From NCBI RefSeq assembly GCF_011421595.1, contig NZ_WTLH01000058.1:1-32159 (forward strand): DNA of 32,159 bases, written 5' to 3'. Made by a program: the position numbers and the translations under genes. Under the pieces are notes generated by a model, which searched no databases, was not told the DNA's origin, and worked only from the letters and a program-made list of their open reading frames with translations. This stretch comes from Streptomyces sp. YIM 98790. Its GTDB lineage: Bacteria > Actinomycetota > Actinomycetes > Streptomycetales > Streptomycetaceae. This document shows positions 15,648 through 23,189 of the stretch, piece after piece; within the stretch, counting starts at the first letter, position 1, and each line of letters opens with the position of its first letter.

Positions 15648-16460
15648 ATGAACGGCATGGACGATCCGGAGAGCGCCACACCGACCCGAGCCGGCCTCAT
15701 CGACCACCTGGTGAGGACCCGGATCGCGGGGGATGTCGCGACACCGCGGGAGAACAATCTGGCGCACTACCGCGAGCTGGCCAACGGCAACCGCTACTAC
15801 TGGTTCGGCCTGGAGCTGGGCGAGCGGTGGGCGGACGAGCAGGACGTGCTGGCCGTGATGAGCGAGCGCTGCGGAGTGGACGACGACCCGGCGCACCGGT
15901 CCGGCCAGGACACCATCGACCCGGAGCTGACCGTGGCCGCGCTGGACCGGGTCGCGGTGATGCTGCGCAAGGCGGCCGACGACCGGCAGCGGGTGCTGGT
16001 GGCCACCGGCCACCCGGGCGGGCTGCTGGATGTGCACGCGCAGACCGCGGCGGCCCTGCGGGCGGCCGGCTGCGAGCTGGTGCGCGTGCCGCTGGGGCTG
16101 ACCGCCGACGAGGGCGTGGTCACCCAGATGGCGGGGGTGGCGGTCTACGAGCGCGGCGCCAGCCTGTGGCACACCCACTCGCCCGCGCCGATGGCGGCGA
16201 TCCTGGACGCGCTGCCGCAGGAGGGCGAGGAGCCGCCGGACCTGGTGATCGCCGATCACGGCTGGGCCGGCTGCGCGGCGCAGCGCGGCATCGCCACCGT
16301 CGGCTATGCGGACTCCAACGACCCGGCGCTCTTCCTGGCCGAGGCCGAGGGCACGCTCGCGGTCTGCGTTCCCCTGGACGACCACGTGATCAACGCGCGG
16401 TTCTACGAGCCCATGACCGCCTATCTGCTGGCCGCCGCCGGGCTGCCCGCCCGGGGCTGA
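15648..16460 (+). CDS. Conserved actinobacterial protein, phosphatase-like by recollection
   Basis: The protein is 270 residues from ATG 15648; ATG 15657 is also possible. No clear Shine-Dalgarno is present; a -10-like TAGTAT lies at 15621-15626. It is soluble, without signal peptide or membrane segment. Recognisable stretches are [20 protein letters not shown] near the N-terminus, [20 protein letters not shown] in the middle, [31 protein letters not shown], and a C-terminal [15 protein letters not shown]. The conserved His/Asp residues suggest a metal-dependent or phosphate-handling active site. Relatives in Streptomyces are, as far as I recall, labelled phosphatase, but I cannot tie it to a characterised family. 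It is divergent from agmatinase and convergent with tesB, so it is probably a single-gene unit. Confidence 0.75.
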   Translation: MNGMDDPESATPTRAGLIDHLVRTRIAGDVATPRENNLAHYRELANGNRYYWFGLELGERWADEQDVLAVMSERCGVDDDPAHRSGQDTIDPELTVAALDRVAVMLRKAADDRQRVLVATGHPGGLLDVHAQTAAALRAAGCELVRVPLGLTADEGVVTQMAGVAVYERGASLWHTHSPAPMAAILDALPQEGEEPPDLVIADHGWAGCAAQRGIATVGYADSNDPALFLAEAEGTLAVCVPLDDHVINARFYEPMTAYLLAAAGLPARG

Positions 16461-16478
16461 GCGCCGGCTCAGCCCCGG
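16451..16478. terminator. 12-bp perfect hairpin containing both stop codons of a convergent pair
   Basis: CCGGGGCTGAGC (16451-16462) pairs perfectly with GCTCAGCCCCGG (16467-16478) around a 4-base loop. The TGA of the phosphatase-like gene (16458-16460) and the stop of tesB (16469-16471, minus strand) both lie within the stem. It should terminate transcription from both sides. Confidence 0.8.
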
Positions 16479-17356
16479 CGGGGAACGCGGACCACGCCCT
16501 CCTGGATGACCGAGACCGCGAGCCTGCCGTCCCGGGTGAAGATCCGGCCCCGGGCCAGGCCGCGGCCGTTCTGGGAGGTCGGCGACTCGGTGTCGTAGAG
16601 CAGCCACTCGTCCGCGCGCAGCGGGCGGTGGAACCACATGGCGTGGTCCAGGCTGGCGCCCACCACGTCGCCGGTGGTCCAGCCGCCGCGGCCGTGGGCC
16701 AGCAGCACCGAGTCCAGCAGCGTCATGTCCGAGACATAGGTGGCCAGGCAGATGTGCACGGCCGGGTTGTCGTGCACGCCCGTGACCTGCCCGTTGGTCC
16801 GGAACCACACCTGCGAGCGGGGCTCGCGCGGCTCCCCCTTGGTGGCGAACGGCGGCTCCGCCACATACCGCAGGTCGATGGCGCGCCGGGCCTCCAGCAG
16901 CAGTCGCGCCACGTCCTCGTGGAAGAACAGGTGCTGGTACTTGGGCAGCACCTCCTCGGCGCGCGGCAGGGTCTCCGGATCGGGGGCCGGGGGCATCGGC
17001 TCCTGGTGCTCCAGCCCTTCCTCGGGCGCCTGGAAGGACGCCGAGAGGTGGAAGATCGGCTGTCCGTGCTGGACCGCCACCACCCGCCGGGTGGTGAACG
17101 AGCGCCCGTCCCGGATGCGGTCCACGGTGTAGACGATGGGTGCGCCCGGGTCGCCGGGGCGGAGGAAGTACGAGTGCAGCGAGTGCGGCGGCCGGTCCTC
17201 GGGGACGGTGCGGCAGGCGGCCACCAGCGCCTGCGCGGCCACCTGTCCGCCGAACACCCGGGGGATCACCGACGGGTGGCTGTCGCCCCGGAAGATGTCC
17301 CGCTCGATCCGCTCCAGGTCGAGCAGATCGAGCAGGTAGTGCAGGGTCTCGTTCAT
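16469..17356 (-). CDS. tesB: Acyl-CoA thioesterase II (TesB)
   Basis: The protein is 295 residues, a double hot-dog thioesterase of the usual length. The N-terminal hot dog has [20 protein letters not shown] and [12 protein letters not shown]. The C-terminal one has the catalytic residues expected in TesB: Asp in [13 protein letters not shown], Ser/Thr in [14 protein letters not shown], and Gln in [12 protein letters not shown]. It hydrolyses medium- and long-chain acyl-CoA to free acid and CoA in the cytoplasm. ATG 17356 is chosen because homology starts immediately ([17 protein letters not shown]). A palindrome of KstR type covers the start codon, and the acyl-CoA dehydrogenase gene lies 73 bases upstream on the same strand. 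This points to regulation with lipid or sterol degradation. Confidence 0.93.
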   Translation of the reverse strand: MNETLHYLLDLLDLERIERDIFRGDSHPSVIPRVFGGQVAAQALVAACRTVPEDRPPHSLHSYFLRPGDPGAPIVYTVDRIRDGRSFTTRRVVAVQHGQPIFHLSASFQAPEEGLEHQEPMPPAPDPETLPRAEEVLPKYQHLFFHEDVARLLLEARRAIDLRYVAEPPFATKGEPREPRSQVWFRTNGQVTGVHDNPAVHICLATYVSDMTLLDSVLLAHGRGGWTTGDVVGASLDHAMWFHRPLRADEWLLYDTESPTSQNGRGLARGRIFTRDGRLAVSVIQEGVVRVPRRG

Positions 17357-17369
17357 AGAACAAGTTCTA
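17356..17369. promoter_or_regulatory. KstR-like operator overlapping the tesB start codon
   Basis: TAGAACAAGTTCTA is a perfect 14-base palindrome fitting the TnnAACnnGTTnnA consensus of KstR, the TetR-family repressor of sterol catabolism in mycobacteria and rhodococci. On the minus strand its last base is the A of the tesB ATG. The left half could also serve as the -10 of a leaderless transcript. No kstR gene is in the window. Confidence 0.6.
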
Positions 17370-17429
17370 CCCGATGGCCCCGGGTCCGGGGCCGACAGGT
17401 CCGGCTCGCGGGCCCGCCCGCCGATCCGC

Positions 17430-18587
17430 TCACAGGTCCATCGACTTGCTGACGATGGAGCGCATCACCTCGCTGGTGCCGCCGTAGATGCGGGTGACCC
17501 GGTTGTCCACGTACATCCGGGATATCGGGTACTCCCGCATGTAGCCGTAACCCCCGTGCAGCTGCAGGCACTTGTCGATGACCACGGCCGAGCGCTCGGT
17601 GCAGAACAGCTTGACCGCGGCGGCGTCGGCCGCGGAGAGGTCCTTCTCGTCGTGCGCGTCCAGCGCCTTGTCGATCAGCGCCTGCATGGCCATCACCTCG
17701 GCCTGGCAGTCGGCCAGCACGAACTTGGTGTTCTGGAAGGCGGCCACCGGCTTGCCGAAGACGATCCGCTGCTTGACGTAGTCGCGGGCGAACGAGAGGG
17801 AGGCCAGCGCCTGGGCGTAGGCGTACATGGCGATGCCGAGGCGTTCCTGCGGCAGGTTGTGGGTCAGGTACTCGAAGGCCCGGCCCTCCTCGCCGAGCCG
17901 GTCCTCCACCGGCACCTTGACGTCGGAGAAGAACAGTTCCCCGGTGTCCGAGGCGAGCAGGCCCATCTTGTCCAGCTTGCGGCCGACCGAGTAGCCCTCG
18001 CTGGAGGTGTCCACGGCCAGGATGGTGATGCCGCCGCGCCGGTCGGCCGGGTCGGGCGGGGAGGTGCGGGCGCAGACCAGCACCCGGTCCGCCTGCACAC
18101 CGCCGGTGATGAAGGTCTTGGCGCCGTTGAGCACGTAGTGGGTGCCGTCCGCGGAGAGCTTCGCCGTCGTCTGCATGCCGGCCAGGTCGGAGCCGGTGCC
18201 CGGCTCGGTCATGGCGATGGCGAACATCATGTCGCCGGTGACGAAGGGCGGCAGCCAGCGCTGCTTCTGCTCCTCGGTGCAGTAGGCCATCAGGTAGGGC
18301 AGGCACAGCCCGACGTGCACGGACGAGCCGCCGAAGGTGACGCCGGCCAGGCTGAGCTCCTCGGTGAGGACGGCCTGGTACTTGTAGGAGTTCTGGCCCG
18401 CGCCGCCGTACTCCTCGGGAACCTCGATGCCGAAGATGCCCAGCTCGCCGAGCTTCTTGTAGAACTCGCGGGGCACCCGGCCGGCGGCCTCCCACTCGTC
18501 GTACACCGGCACGACCTCGGTGGCGACGAACTCCCGGAACATCTGCCGGAACGCCTCATGGTCCTCGTTGAACACCTTACGGCGCAC
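17430..18587 (-). CDS. Acyl-CoA dehydrogenase
   Basis: The protein is 385 residues, standard length. Family landmarks are AIAMTEPGTGSDLAGMQTTA (signature 1, FAD and substrate contacts), KTFITGGVQADRVLVCART, CLQLHGGYGYMREYPI (signature 2 region) and the C-terminal RIYGGTSEVMRSIVSKSMDL, whose Glu in TSEVMR is in the position of a catalytic base. It oxidises acyl-CoA to trans-2-enoyl-CoA and passes electrons to ETF. GTG 18587 is chosen because AGGGAGG lies upstream and an operator-like palindrome follows close by. Chain-length or branched-chain specificity cannot be read. TesB lies 73 bases downstream on the same strand with its own promoter signals, so co-transcription is possible but not required. 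Confidence 0.92.
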   Translation of the reverse strand: MRRKVFNEDHEAFRQMFREFVATEVVPVYDEWEAAGRVPREFYKKLGELGIFGIEVPEEYGGAGQNSYKYQAVLTEELSLAGVTFGGSSVHVGLCLPYLMAYCTEEQKQRWLPPFVTGDMMFAIAMTEPGTGSDLAGMQTTAKLSADGTHYVLNGAKTFITGGVQADRVLVCARTSPPDPADRRGGITILAVDTSSEGYSVGRKLDKMGLLASDTGELFFSDVKVPVEDRLGEEGRAFEYLTHNLPQERLGIAMYAYAQALASLSFARDYVKQRIVFGKPVAAFQNTKFVLADCQAEVMAMQALIDKALDAHDEKDLSAADAAAVKLFCTERSAVVIDKCLQLHGGYGYMREYPISRMYVDNRVTRIYGGTSEVMRSIVSKSMDL

Positions 18588-18605
18588 TGGGGGCCTCCCT
18601 CGTGT

Positions 18606-18621
18606 CTAAGCGCTTGCTCAG
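18606..18621. promoter_or_regulatory. Operator-like inverted repeat upstream of the acyl-CoA dehydrogenase
   Basis: CTAAGC (18606-18611) and GCTCAG (18616-18621) form an imperfect inverted repeat, five of six positions, around GCTT. The centre AAGCGCTT is itself a perfect palindrome. It lies about 20-35 bases before the GTG start, where a TetR-type repressor could block transcription. The regulator is not identified. Confidence 0.45.
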
Positions 18622-18652
18622 CGAGAGGCTACTCCGCGGTCACAAACAGCAC

Positions 18653-18685
18653 AAGGGCCCGGATCCCTGTGGGATCCGGGCCCTT
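18653..18685 (-). terminator. 15-bp perfect hairpin terminating the initiator tRNA
   Basis: The arms at 18653-18667 and 18671-18685 are perfectly complementary (AAGGGCCCGGATCCC type) around the loop TGT. It starts eight bases past the tRNA 3' end. On the minus strand a mildly T-rich stretch follows. Confidence 0.85.
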
Positions 18686-18693
18686 GCCTTCCG

Positions 18694-18767
18694 TAGCGGG
18701 GACAGGATTTGAACCTGCGACCTCTGGGTTATGAGCCCAGCGAGCTACCGAGCTGCTCCACCCCGCG
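18694..18767 (-). tRNA. Initiator tRNA-fMet (CAT)
   Basis: The minus strand folds as a complete cloverleaf of 74 bases. Initiator hallmarks are present: the first acceptor position does not pair (C1 faces U72), and the anticodon stem is CTGGG/CCCAG with three consecutive G:C pairs next to the CTCATAA loop. The T arm has GGTTCAAATCC. The 3' CCA is not encoded. A good promoter lies upstream and a strong hairpin downstream, so it is a single-gene unit. Confidence 0.96.
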
Positions 18768-18780
18768 TCGTTGTGTCTCC

Positions 18781-18809
18781 AGGATAACCCGCCCACAGGA
18801 CTGCGCCAA
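18781..18809 (-). promoter_or_regulatory. Housekeeping-type promoter of tRNA-fMet
   Basis: On the minus strand TTGGCG (18809-18804) and TATCCT (18786-18781) are separated by exactly 17 bases, placing the start a few bases before the tRNA. This fits the principal sigma factor. Confidence 0.7.
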
Positions 18810-18847
18810 ATCGCTGCGCCCGGGCGGAGCACCCCGGGCGGAGTGCC

Positions 18848-19267
18848 CTAGCCCGCCGCGGCGCAGTCCGGGCAGCGGCCGTAGTAGGTGACCGCCACCT
18901 CGGAGACGGTGAAGCCGTAGCGCTCGCCCTCCGGCAGCACGGCCATCGGGTCACCGCTCAGCCGGACGTCCCGGATCGCGCCGCAGCCGGAACAGACCAG
19001 ATGCTGGTGCGACTCCCCCACATTGGGGTCGTACCGCTTGGCCCGGCCGTCGGTGGTGACCTCCCTCACCTCGCCGAGGGCGACCAGCTCGCCCAGGGTG
19101 TTGTAGACCGAGGCCCGGGAGATCTCGGGCAGCCGGCGCACGGCGAGGGCGTGCACCTCGTCCGCCGTGTAGTGCACATGCTCACCGGCCAGCACCTCGG
19201 CGATGACCCGCCGCTGCGCGGTCAGCCGCCAGCCGCGGGCGCGGAGTCGCTCCAGCAGGTCACTCAT
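18848..19267 (-). CDS. catR: Fur family regulator, CatR-type repressor of catalase
   Basis: The protein is 139 residues. The Fur winged helix is clear (RGWRLTAQRRVIAEVL, YTADEVHALAVRRLPEISRA, SVYNTLGELVALGEV). The structural zinc site is formed by CSGCG and the C-terminal CPDC, and HQHLVC carries metal-binding histidines. Close resemblance, as remembered, is to Streptomyces CatR, a peroxide-sensing PerR-like repressor of the adjacent catalase gene. ATG 19267 is chosen; a -10-like TAGGCT seven bases upstream suggests a leaderless mRNA. It is divergent from the catalase gene, whose promoter contains a perfect palindrome. Repression relieved by peroxide oxidation of the metal site is the family expectation. 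Confidence 0.9.
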   Translation of the reverse strand: MSDLLERLRARGWRLTAQRRVIAEVLAGEHVHYTADEVHALAVRRLPEISRASVYNTLGELVALGEVREVTTDGRAKRYDPNVGESHQHLVCSGCGAIRDVRLSGDPMAVLPEGERYGFTVSEVAVTYYGRCPDCAAAG

Positions 19268-19274
19268 GACCACC

Positions 19275-19280
19275 AGCCTA
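19275..19280 (-). promoter_or_regulatory. Putative -10 hexamer (TAGGCT) of a leaderless catR transcript
   Basis: TAGGCT on the minus strand is seven bases upstream of the catR ATG. No convincing -35 or Shine-Dalgarno is present. Confidence 0.4.
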
Positions 19281-19343
19281 TCCGAGCCCTTGTTCGGATC
19301 ACTGTGACGCAAACCTCGATCCCGTACGGTCTTCTGCATCTTC

Positions 19344-19371
19344 TTGACTTGGACAAAGTCCAATATAGGAT
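19344..19371 (+). promoter_or_regulatory. Catalase promoter with embedded CatR-type operator
   Basis: TTGACT (19344-19349) and TAGGAT (19366-19371) are 16 bases apart. Between them TTGGAC-AAA-GTCCAA (19349-19363) is a perfect inverted repeat. A repressor bound here would block RNA polymerase directly. The predicted start leaves an 85-base untranslated leader before the catalase ATG. Confidence 0.7.
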
Positions 19372-19463
19372 CGAGTACGGCTCGGGGCGGGGTCCGCGCA
19401 GGCGGCAGCGGAGCGGACGCACCGGCCGACCAGTACCAAGACCCGAAGGGCGTGACAGGAAAG

Positions 19464-20927
19464 ATGACCGACCAGATCGCGGCGGGACCGCTCACCACGG
19501 AGGCCGGTGCCCCGGTCGCGGACAACCAGAACAGCCAGACCGCCGGCGCCGGCGGCCCGGTCCTGATCCAGGACCAGCTGCTGATCGAGAAGCTGGCCCA
19601 CTTCAACCGCGAGCGCATTCCCGAGCGGGTGGTGCATGCGCGCGGCGCCGGCGCCTACGGCACTTTCACCGTCACCGCCGATGTGACCGGGTACACCCGG
19701 GCGAAGTTCCTGTCGGAGATCGGCAAGGAGACCGAGGTCTTCCTGCGTTTCTCCACCGTCGCCGGCAGCCTCGGCGCGGCCGACGCGGTACGCGACCCGC
19801 GCGGCTTCGCACTGAAGTTCTACACCGAGGAGGGCAACTACGACCTCGTCGGCAACAACACGCCGGTCTTCTTCATCAAGGACCCGCTGAAGTTCCCCGA
19901 CTTCATCCACACCCAGAAGCGCGACCCGTACACCGGCTCCCAGGAGGCGGACAACGTCTGGGACTTCTGGAGCCTGAGCCCGGAGTCCACCCACCAGGTG
20001 ACCTGGCTGTTCGGCGACCGCGGCATCCCGGCCAGCTACCGCCACATGGACGGCTTCGGTTCGCACACCTTCCAGTGGACCAACGCCGACGGCGAGGCGT
20101 TCTGGGTCAAGTACCACTTCAAGACCGACCAGGGCATCAAGTGCCTGACCCAGGCCGAGGCGGACGAGCTGGCGGGCAGGGACCCGGACAGCCACCAGCG
20201 TGATCTGCGCGAGTCCATCGAGCGCGGCGAGTTCCCGAGCTGGACGGTCCAGGTGCAGATCATGCCCGCCGCCGAGGCGGCCGGTTACCGCTTCAACCCC
20301 TTCGACCTGACCAAGGTCTGGCCGAACGAGGACTACCCGCGGATCACCATCGGGAAGCTGGAGCTGAACCGCAATCCGCGGAACATCTTCGCCGAGGTGG
20401 AGCAGTCGGTCTTCTCCCCGCACCACCTGGTGCCGGGCATCGGCCCCTCCCCCGACAAGATGCTCCAGGGCCGGCTGTTCGCCTACGGCGACGCCCACCG
20501 CTACCGGGTCGGCATCAACGCCGACCAGCTCCCGGTGAACCGCCCGCACGCCACCGAGGCCCGCAGCCACGGCCGGGACGGGCTCATGTACGACGGCCGG
20601 CACGGCGGCGACCGGAACTACGAGCCCAACAGCTTCGGCGGGCCGTTCCAGACCGGTGCGGCGCTGTGGGCGGGCACCGAGGTCGGCGGGGTGACCGGGA
20701 CGCACCCCGCCCCCGCGCACGCCGAGGACGACGACTTCGTCCAGGCGGGCATGCTCTACCGCCTCATGGCGGAGGAGGAGAAGGGCCGGCTGATCGAGAA
20801 CCTGGCCGGTTCCCTCGCCCAGGTCACCAGGGAGGACATCATCGACCGGGCGATCGACAACTTCCGCCGGGCGGACGAGGACTACGGCAAGCGGCTGGAG
20901 GCCGCGGTCCAGGCCCTGCGCGGCTGA
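19464..20927 (+). CDS. katA: Monofunctional haem catalase
   Basis: The protein is 487 residues, a small-subunit catalase. The distal catalytic His58 is in [14 protein letters not shown], the catalytic Asn131 in [12 protein letters not shown], and the proximal haem-ligand Tyr341 in [14 protein letters not shown]. The enzyme converts hydrogen peroxide to water and oxygen in the cytoplasm. ATG 19464 is chosen because homology begins soon after and AGGA lies upstream, although the spacing of three to four bases is short. A GTG at 19452 is a weaker option. The gene is divergent from catR and carries the palindrome in its promoter, so induction by peroxide is expected. A 21-bp hairpin terminates it. 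Confidence 0.96.
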   Translation: MTDQIAAGPLTTEAGAPVADNQNSQTAGAGGPVLIQDQLLIEKLAHFNRERIPERVVHARGAGAYGTFTVTADVTGYTRAKFLSEIGKETEVFLRFSTVAGSLGAADAVRDPRGFALKFYTEEGNYDLVGNNTPVFFIKDPLKFPDFIHTQKRDPYTGSQEADNVWDFWSLSPESTHQVTWLFGDRGIPASYRHMDGFGSHTFQWTNADGEAFWVKYHFKTDQGIKCLTQAEADELAGRDPDSHQRDLRESIERGEFPSWTVQVQIMPAAEAAGYRFNPFDLTKVWPNEDYPRITIGKLELNRNPRNIFAEVEQSVFSPHHLVPGIGPSPDKMLQGRLFAYGDAHRYRVGINADQLPVNRPHATEARSHGRDGLMYDGRHGGDRNYEPNSFGGPFQTGAALWAGTEVGGVTGTHPAPAHAEDDDFVQAGMLYRLMAEEEKGRLIENLAGSLAQVTREDIIDRAIDNFRRADEDYGKRLEAAVQALRG

Positions 20928-20995
20928 GGCCGCTTGCCGTACGGCCCCTCGGGCGGCCGGCTGCCGCGCGGCGCCGACGGCCGGGGACCAGCACG

Positions 20996-21042
20996 GGCCG
21001 GGCCCGGCCGGATCCGGATCACGGATCCGGCCGGGCCCGGCC
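20996..21042. terminator. 21-bp perfect hairpin between convergent katA and CBS genes
   Basis: The arms 20996-21016 and 21022-21042 are perfectly complementary around a 5-base loop (GATCA). It sits 68 bases past katA and 20 bases past the CBS gene, so it should work in both directions. This is the strongest hairpin seen in the window. Confidence 0.9.
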
Positions 21043-21062
21043 GTTGCGTCCGGGGACGTGCG

Positions 21063-21461
21063 TCAGCCCACGGCGCTGAGCACCGGGGTCCAGCAGCTGA
21101 TGATGTCGCGCACCGAGACGATGCCCACCGGTCCGGCGGGAGCCTTGTCGTCCAGCACGATGAGGTGCCGGAAGCCGCCGGAGGTCATCGCCGCGGCGGC
21201 GTCGGCCAGGGTCCAGGTGGGGGCGGCGAACACCACGTCGGTGGTGGTGTGGGCGCCGGCCCGTTCCCGGTCCGGGTCCTGGCCGGCGCCCACCGAGCGC
21301 AGGATGTCGCGTTCCGTGATGATGCCGATTCCGGCGGTGTCGGGGTCGTGCACGACGGCCGAGCCGACCTTGCGGGCGGACATCAGCCGCGCGGCCTGGC
21401 GCAGCGTGTGATCGGGGCCGATGGTGAGAACGATGGAGCTCATGGCGTCGCGGACCAGCAC
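21063..21461 (-). CDS. CBS-domain protein (tandem CBS pair)
   Basis: The protein is 132 residues and is little more than one Bateman module. The first CBS repeat runs over about residues 3-60 (VRDAMSSIVLTIGPDHTLRQ, then KVGSAVVHDPDTAGIGIITERDIL) and the second over about 72-130 (PTWTLADAAAAMTSGGFRHL, GIVSVRDIISCW). CBS pairs bind adenosine ligands such as AMP, ATP or NAD-related nucleotides and often regulate partner enzymes. GTG 21461 is supported by AGGAGGT upstream. A palindrome resembling a Rex operator lies 40-60 bases upstream, which would link expression to the NADH/NAD ratio. The partner is unknown. Confidence 0.88.
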   Translation of the reverse strand: MLVRDAMSSIVLTIGPDHTLRQAARLMSARKVGSAVVHDPDTAGIGIITERDILRSVGAGQDPDRERAGAHTTTDVVFAAPTWTLADAAAAMTSGGFRHLIVLDDKAPAGPVGIVSVRDIISCWTPVLSAVG

Positions 21462-21667
21462 GGGGTGACCACCTCCTGGGTGAACGCGGTCTCCGGGGGG
21501 CTGGAGAATGCATTCACAAAGTCACAAGCGGGGGGATACTCATGCTCACACGTGCAGGCGCCGCCAACAAGGGTGCGGCACCTGGCATCCGTAACGATTC
21601 CGGGGCGCCCGGGCCCCGCCCCGCGCCACCGCGGCGCCTCGCCGTCCGCCGCCCGGCGGCGACCCCG
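21462..21667. other. Gap between the CBS gene and hisN
   Basis: Apart from the Rex-like palindrome and the CBS ribosome binding site, nothing is recognisable. An ATG at 21542 with GGGGGA six bases before it opens a plus-strand frame, but it runs antisense through hisN and has no protein-like features. Confidence 0.5.
21503..21518. promoter_or_regulatory. Rex-like redox operator candidate upstream of the CBS gene
   Basis: On the minus strand the 16-mer reads TGTGAATGCATTCTCC, compared with the streptomycete Rex consensus TGTGAACGCGTTCACA. The first half-site is perfect and the second matches at four of six positions. The core GAATGCATTC is a perfect palindrome. Other regulators could use it. 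Confidence 0.35.
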
Positions 21668-22462
21668 TCAGCCGCCCAGGTGGTGCAGCAGCTCGGAGTG
21701 GAGCAGGCCGTTGGAGGCGGCGGCATTGCCGCCGTGGACGCCGTCCCGGCCGTCCAGGCCGGTGAAGCGGCCGCCGGCCTCCTGCACGATGACGGCGTTG
21801 GCCGCCATGTCCCACAGGGACAGCCGCGGCTCGGCGCAGATGTCCACCGACCCCTCGGCCACCATCATGTACGGCCAGAAGTCGCCGTAGGCCCGGGTGC
21901 GCCACACCTCCCGGGACAGCCGGAGGAAGTCCGGCAGCCTGCCGCGCTCCTCCCAGCCGGCCAGGGAGGAGTAGGCGAACGAGGCGTCGGCCAGCCGGGA
22001 GACCCCGGACACCCGCAGCCGGGCGGCCGAGGACAGGCTGCGCCCGCTGTACGCACCCCGGCCCTCCGCCGCCCACCAGCGGCGGCCCAGCGCGGGCGCG
22101 GACACCACCCCGACCACCGGCCGGTCGCCGCCCGGCCCGCGCTCCATCAGCGCGATCAGCGTGGCCCAGACCGGGACGCCGCGCACATAGTTCTTGGTGC
22201 CGTCGATCGGGTCGATGATCCACCGGCGCGAGCCCCGGCCCTCGCTGCCGTACTCCTCGCCGAGCACCGCGTCCCGCGGCCGGGCCCGGGATAGGGAGGT
22301 GCGGATCAGCTCCTCGGCGGCCTTGTCCGCCTCCGTCACCGGGGTCATGTCCGGCTTGGTCTCGACCTTCAGGTCGAGCGCCCGGAACCGGTCCATGGTC
22401 GCGGCGTCGGCGGCGTCCGCCAGCACATGGGCGAGGCGCAGATCATCGTGATAGTCGGGCAT
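21668..22462 (-). CDS. hisN: Histidinol-phosphatase of the inositol monophosphatase family
   Basis: The protein is 264 residues. The metal sites of the IMPase superfamily are present: Glu in VLGEEYG, the DPIDGTKNYVRG box (family DPIDGT), and the C-terminal LSLWDMAANAVIVQEAGG. The specific pattern (MPDYHDDLRLAHVLADAADA at the start) matches the actinobacterial HisN type, which removes phosphate from L-histidinol phosphate in histidine synthesis, better than general inositol phosphatases. ATG 22462 is used; a -10-like GATACT/TACTGT is six to eight bases upstream, so the message may be leaderless. It is divergent from the TetR gene and is not linked to other his genes, as is usual in Streptomyces. 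Confidence 0.9.
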   Translation of the reverse strand: MPDYHDDLRLAHVLADAADAATMDRFRALDLKVETKPDMTPVTEADKAAEELIRTSLSRARPRDAVLGEEYGSEGRGSRRWIIDPIDGTKNYVRGVPVWATLIALMERGPGGDRPVVGVVSAPALGRRWWAAEGRGAYSGRSLSSAARLRVSGVSRLADASFAYSSLAGWEERGRLPDFLRLSREVWRTRAYGDFWPYMMVAEGSVDICAEPRLSLWDMAANAVIVQEAGGRFTGLDGRDGVHGGNAAASNGLLHSELLHHLGG

Positions 22463-22468
22463 ACCCGC

Positions 22469-22476
22469 ACAGTATC
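22469..22476 (-). promoter_or_regulatory. Putative -10 region of a leaderless hisN transcript
   Basis: On the minus strand GATACTGT lies six bases before the hisN ATG. Either GATACT or TACTGT could serve as -10. No -35 of good quality is spaced correctly. Confidence 0.35.
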
Positions 22477-22605
22477 CGCCGCAGGTTCCGGCAACCACGG
22501 GTCCTCCGGGCCCGGACCGGCCCGGCCGGGACCCCCGTGCCCCCACGGGGTGCCCGCGGGGCGCGAGCGGCGGCCGGGAACGGCCGCAGGGGCCTGCACG
22601 CCGTC

Positions 22606-22634
22606 TTGACACCCCTGTGACCCCCGTCAATTCT
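22606..22634 (+). promoter_or_regulatory. Putative promoter of the TetR gene
   Basis: A perfect -35 TTGACA (22606-22611) is followed 17 bases later by AATTCT (22629-22634), a weak -10. The location, about 45 bases before the TetR start, is suitable. Confidence 0.45.
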
Positions 22635-22679
22635 GTGCCACACCAGGCCAGTGCCGCTCCGGAGCCGACGGAGGCGACG

Positions 22680-23189
22680 ATGCCCACCGCGCGAGAGTCC
22701 CTGCTGGAAGCCGCCCGGGCCGCCGTGGACGCACGGCCCTGGCAGGGGGTGCGAATGGTCGATGTGGCGGCCGCGGCCGGCGTCTCCCGGCAGACCCTGT
22801 ACAACGAGTTCGGGGACAAGGCCGGGCTCGGCGCGGCACTGATGGAGCAGTGCGTGCGCGGCCTGCTGCACGGCCTGGAGGAGCGTCTGCGGCACGGCGA
22901 GGGCACCACCGACGAGGAGGCGCTGGCCGCCGCGGCGGACTGGATGGTGGTCGCGGCCCGCCGGGACCGGCTGGTCCGCGCCTCGCTGACCGGCTGCCGC
23001 TGCCACGGGGTGCCCGGGCCGCCGCCCGATCCGGGAAGCCTGATCGCGCAGCTGCGCGACCGGGCGGTGCAGGCGCTGTCCGCGCCGCCCGGAGCCCCCG
23101 ACGAGGCGCTTCCCCGCCGTTGCGAGACCGCGCTGCGGCTGGCGCTGTCGCATGTCGTCGCCCCGGCCGCGGCCCCCGCCGCGGCCTGA
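22680..23189 (+). CDS. TetR/AcrR family transcriptional regulator
   Basis: The protein is 169 residues from ATG 22680 with GGAGG five bases upstream. The N-terminal HTH is typical: RESLLEAARAAVDARPWQGV, MVDVAAAAGVSRQTLYNEFG and DKAGLGAALM. The C-terminal ligand domain is short and has no recognisable ligand signature; it contains a Cys pair in TGCRCHG. It precedes, on the same strand, a tight three-gene operon of hydrolase-like proteins, with a gap of about 75-190 bases depending on the next start. It probably regulates that operon and perhaps itself. The inducer is unknown. The low-complexity tail (APAAAPAAA) is likely disordered. Confidence 0.9.
   Translation: MPTARESLLEAARAAVDARPWQGVRMVDVAAAAGVSRQTLYNEFGDKAGLGAALMEQCVRGLLHGLEERLRHGEGTTDEEALAAAADWMVVAARRDRLVRASLTGCRCHGVPGPPPDPGSLIAQLRDRAVQALSAPPGAPDEALPRRCETALRLALSHVVAPAAAPAAA

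Noticed and set aside
15540..17363. A minus-strand open frame fused in front of agmatinase and covering the phosphatase-like and tesB region
   Set aside because: The part beyond ATG 15539 is antisense to the plus-strand gene and out of frame with TesB; agmatinase homology starts at about residue 40 of the shorter product.
18629..18832. Open frame through the tRNA-fMet gene
   Set aside because: The sequence is a complete tRNA with promoter and terminator; the apparent peptide is a translation of tRNA.
21542..21660. Possible short gene starting at ATG 21542 with a GGGGGA upstream
   Set aside because: It has no natural stop before hisN antisense sequence and shows no protein-like pattern; coincidental in purine-rich DNA.
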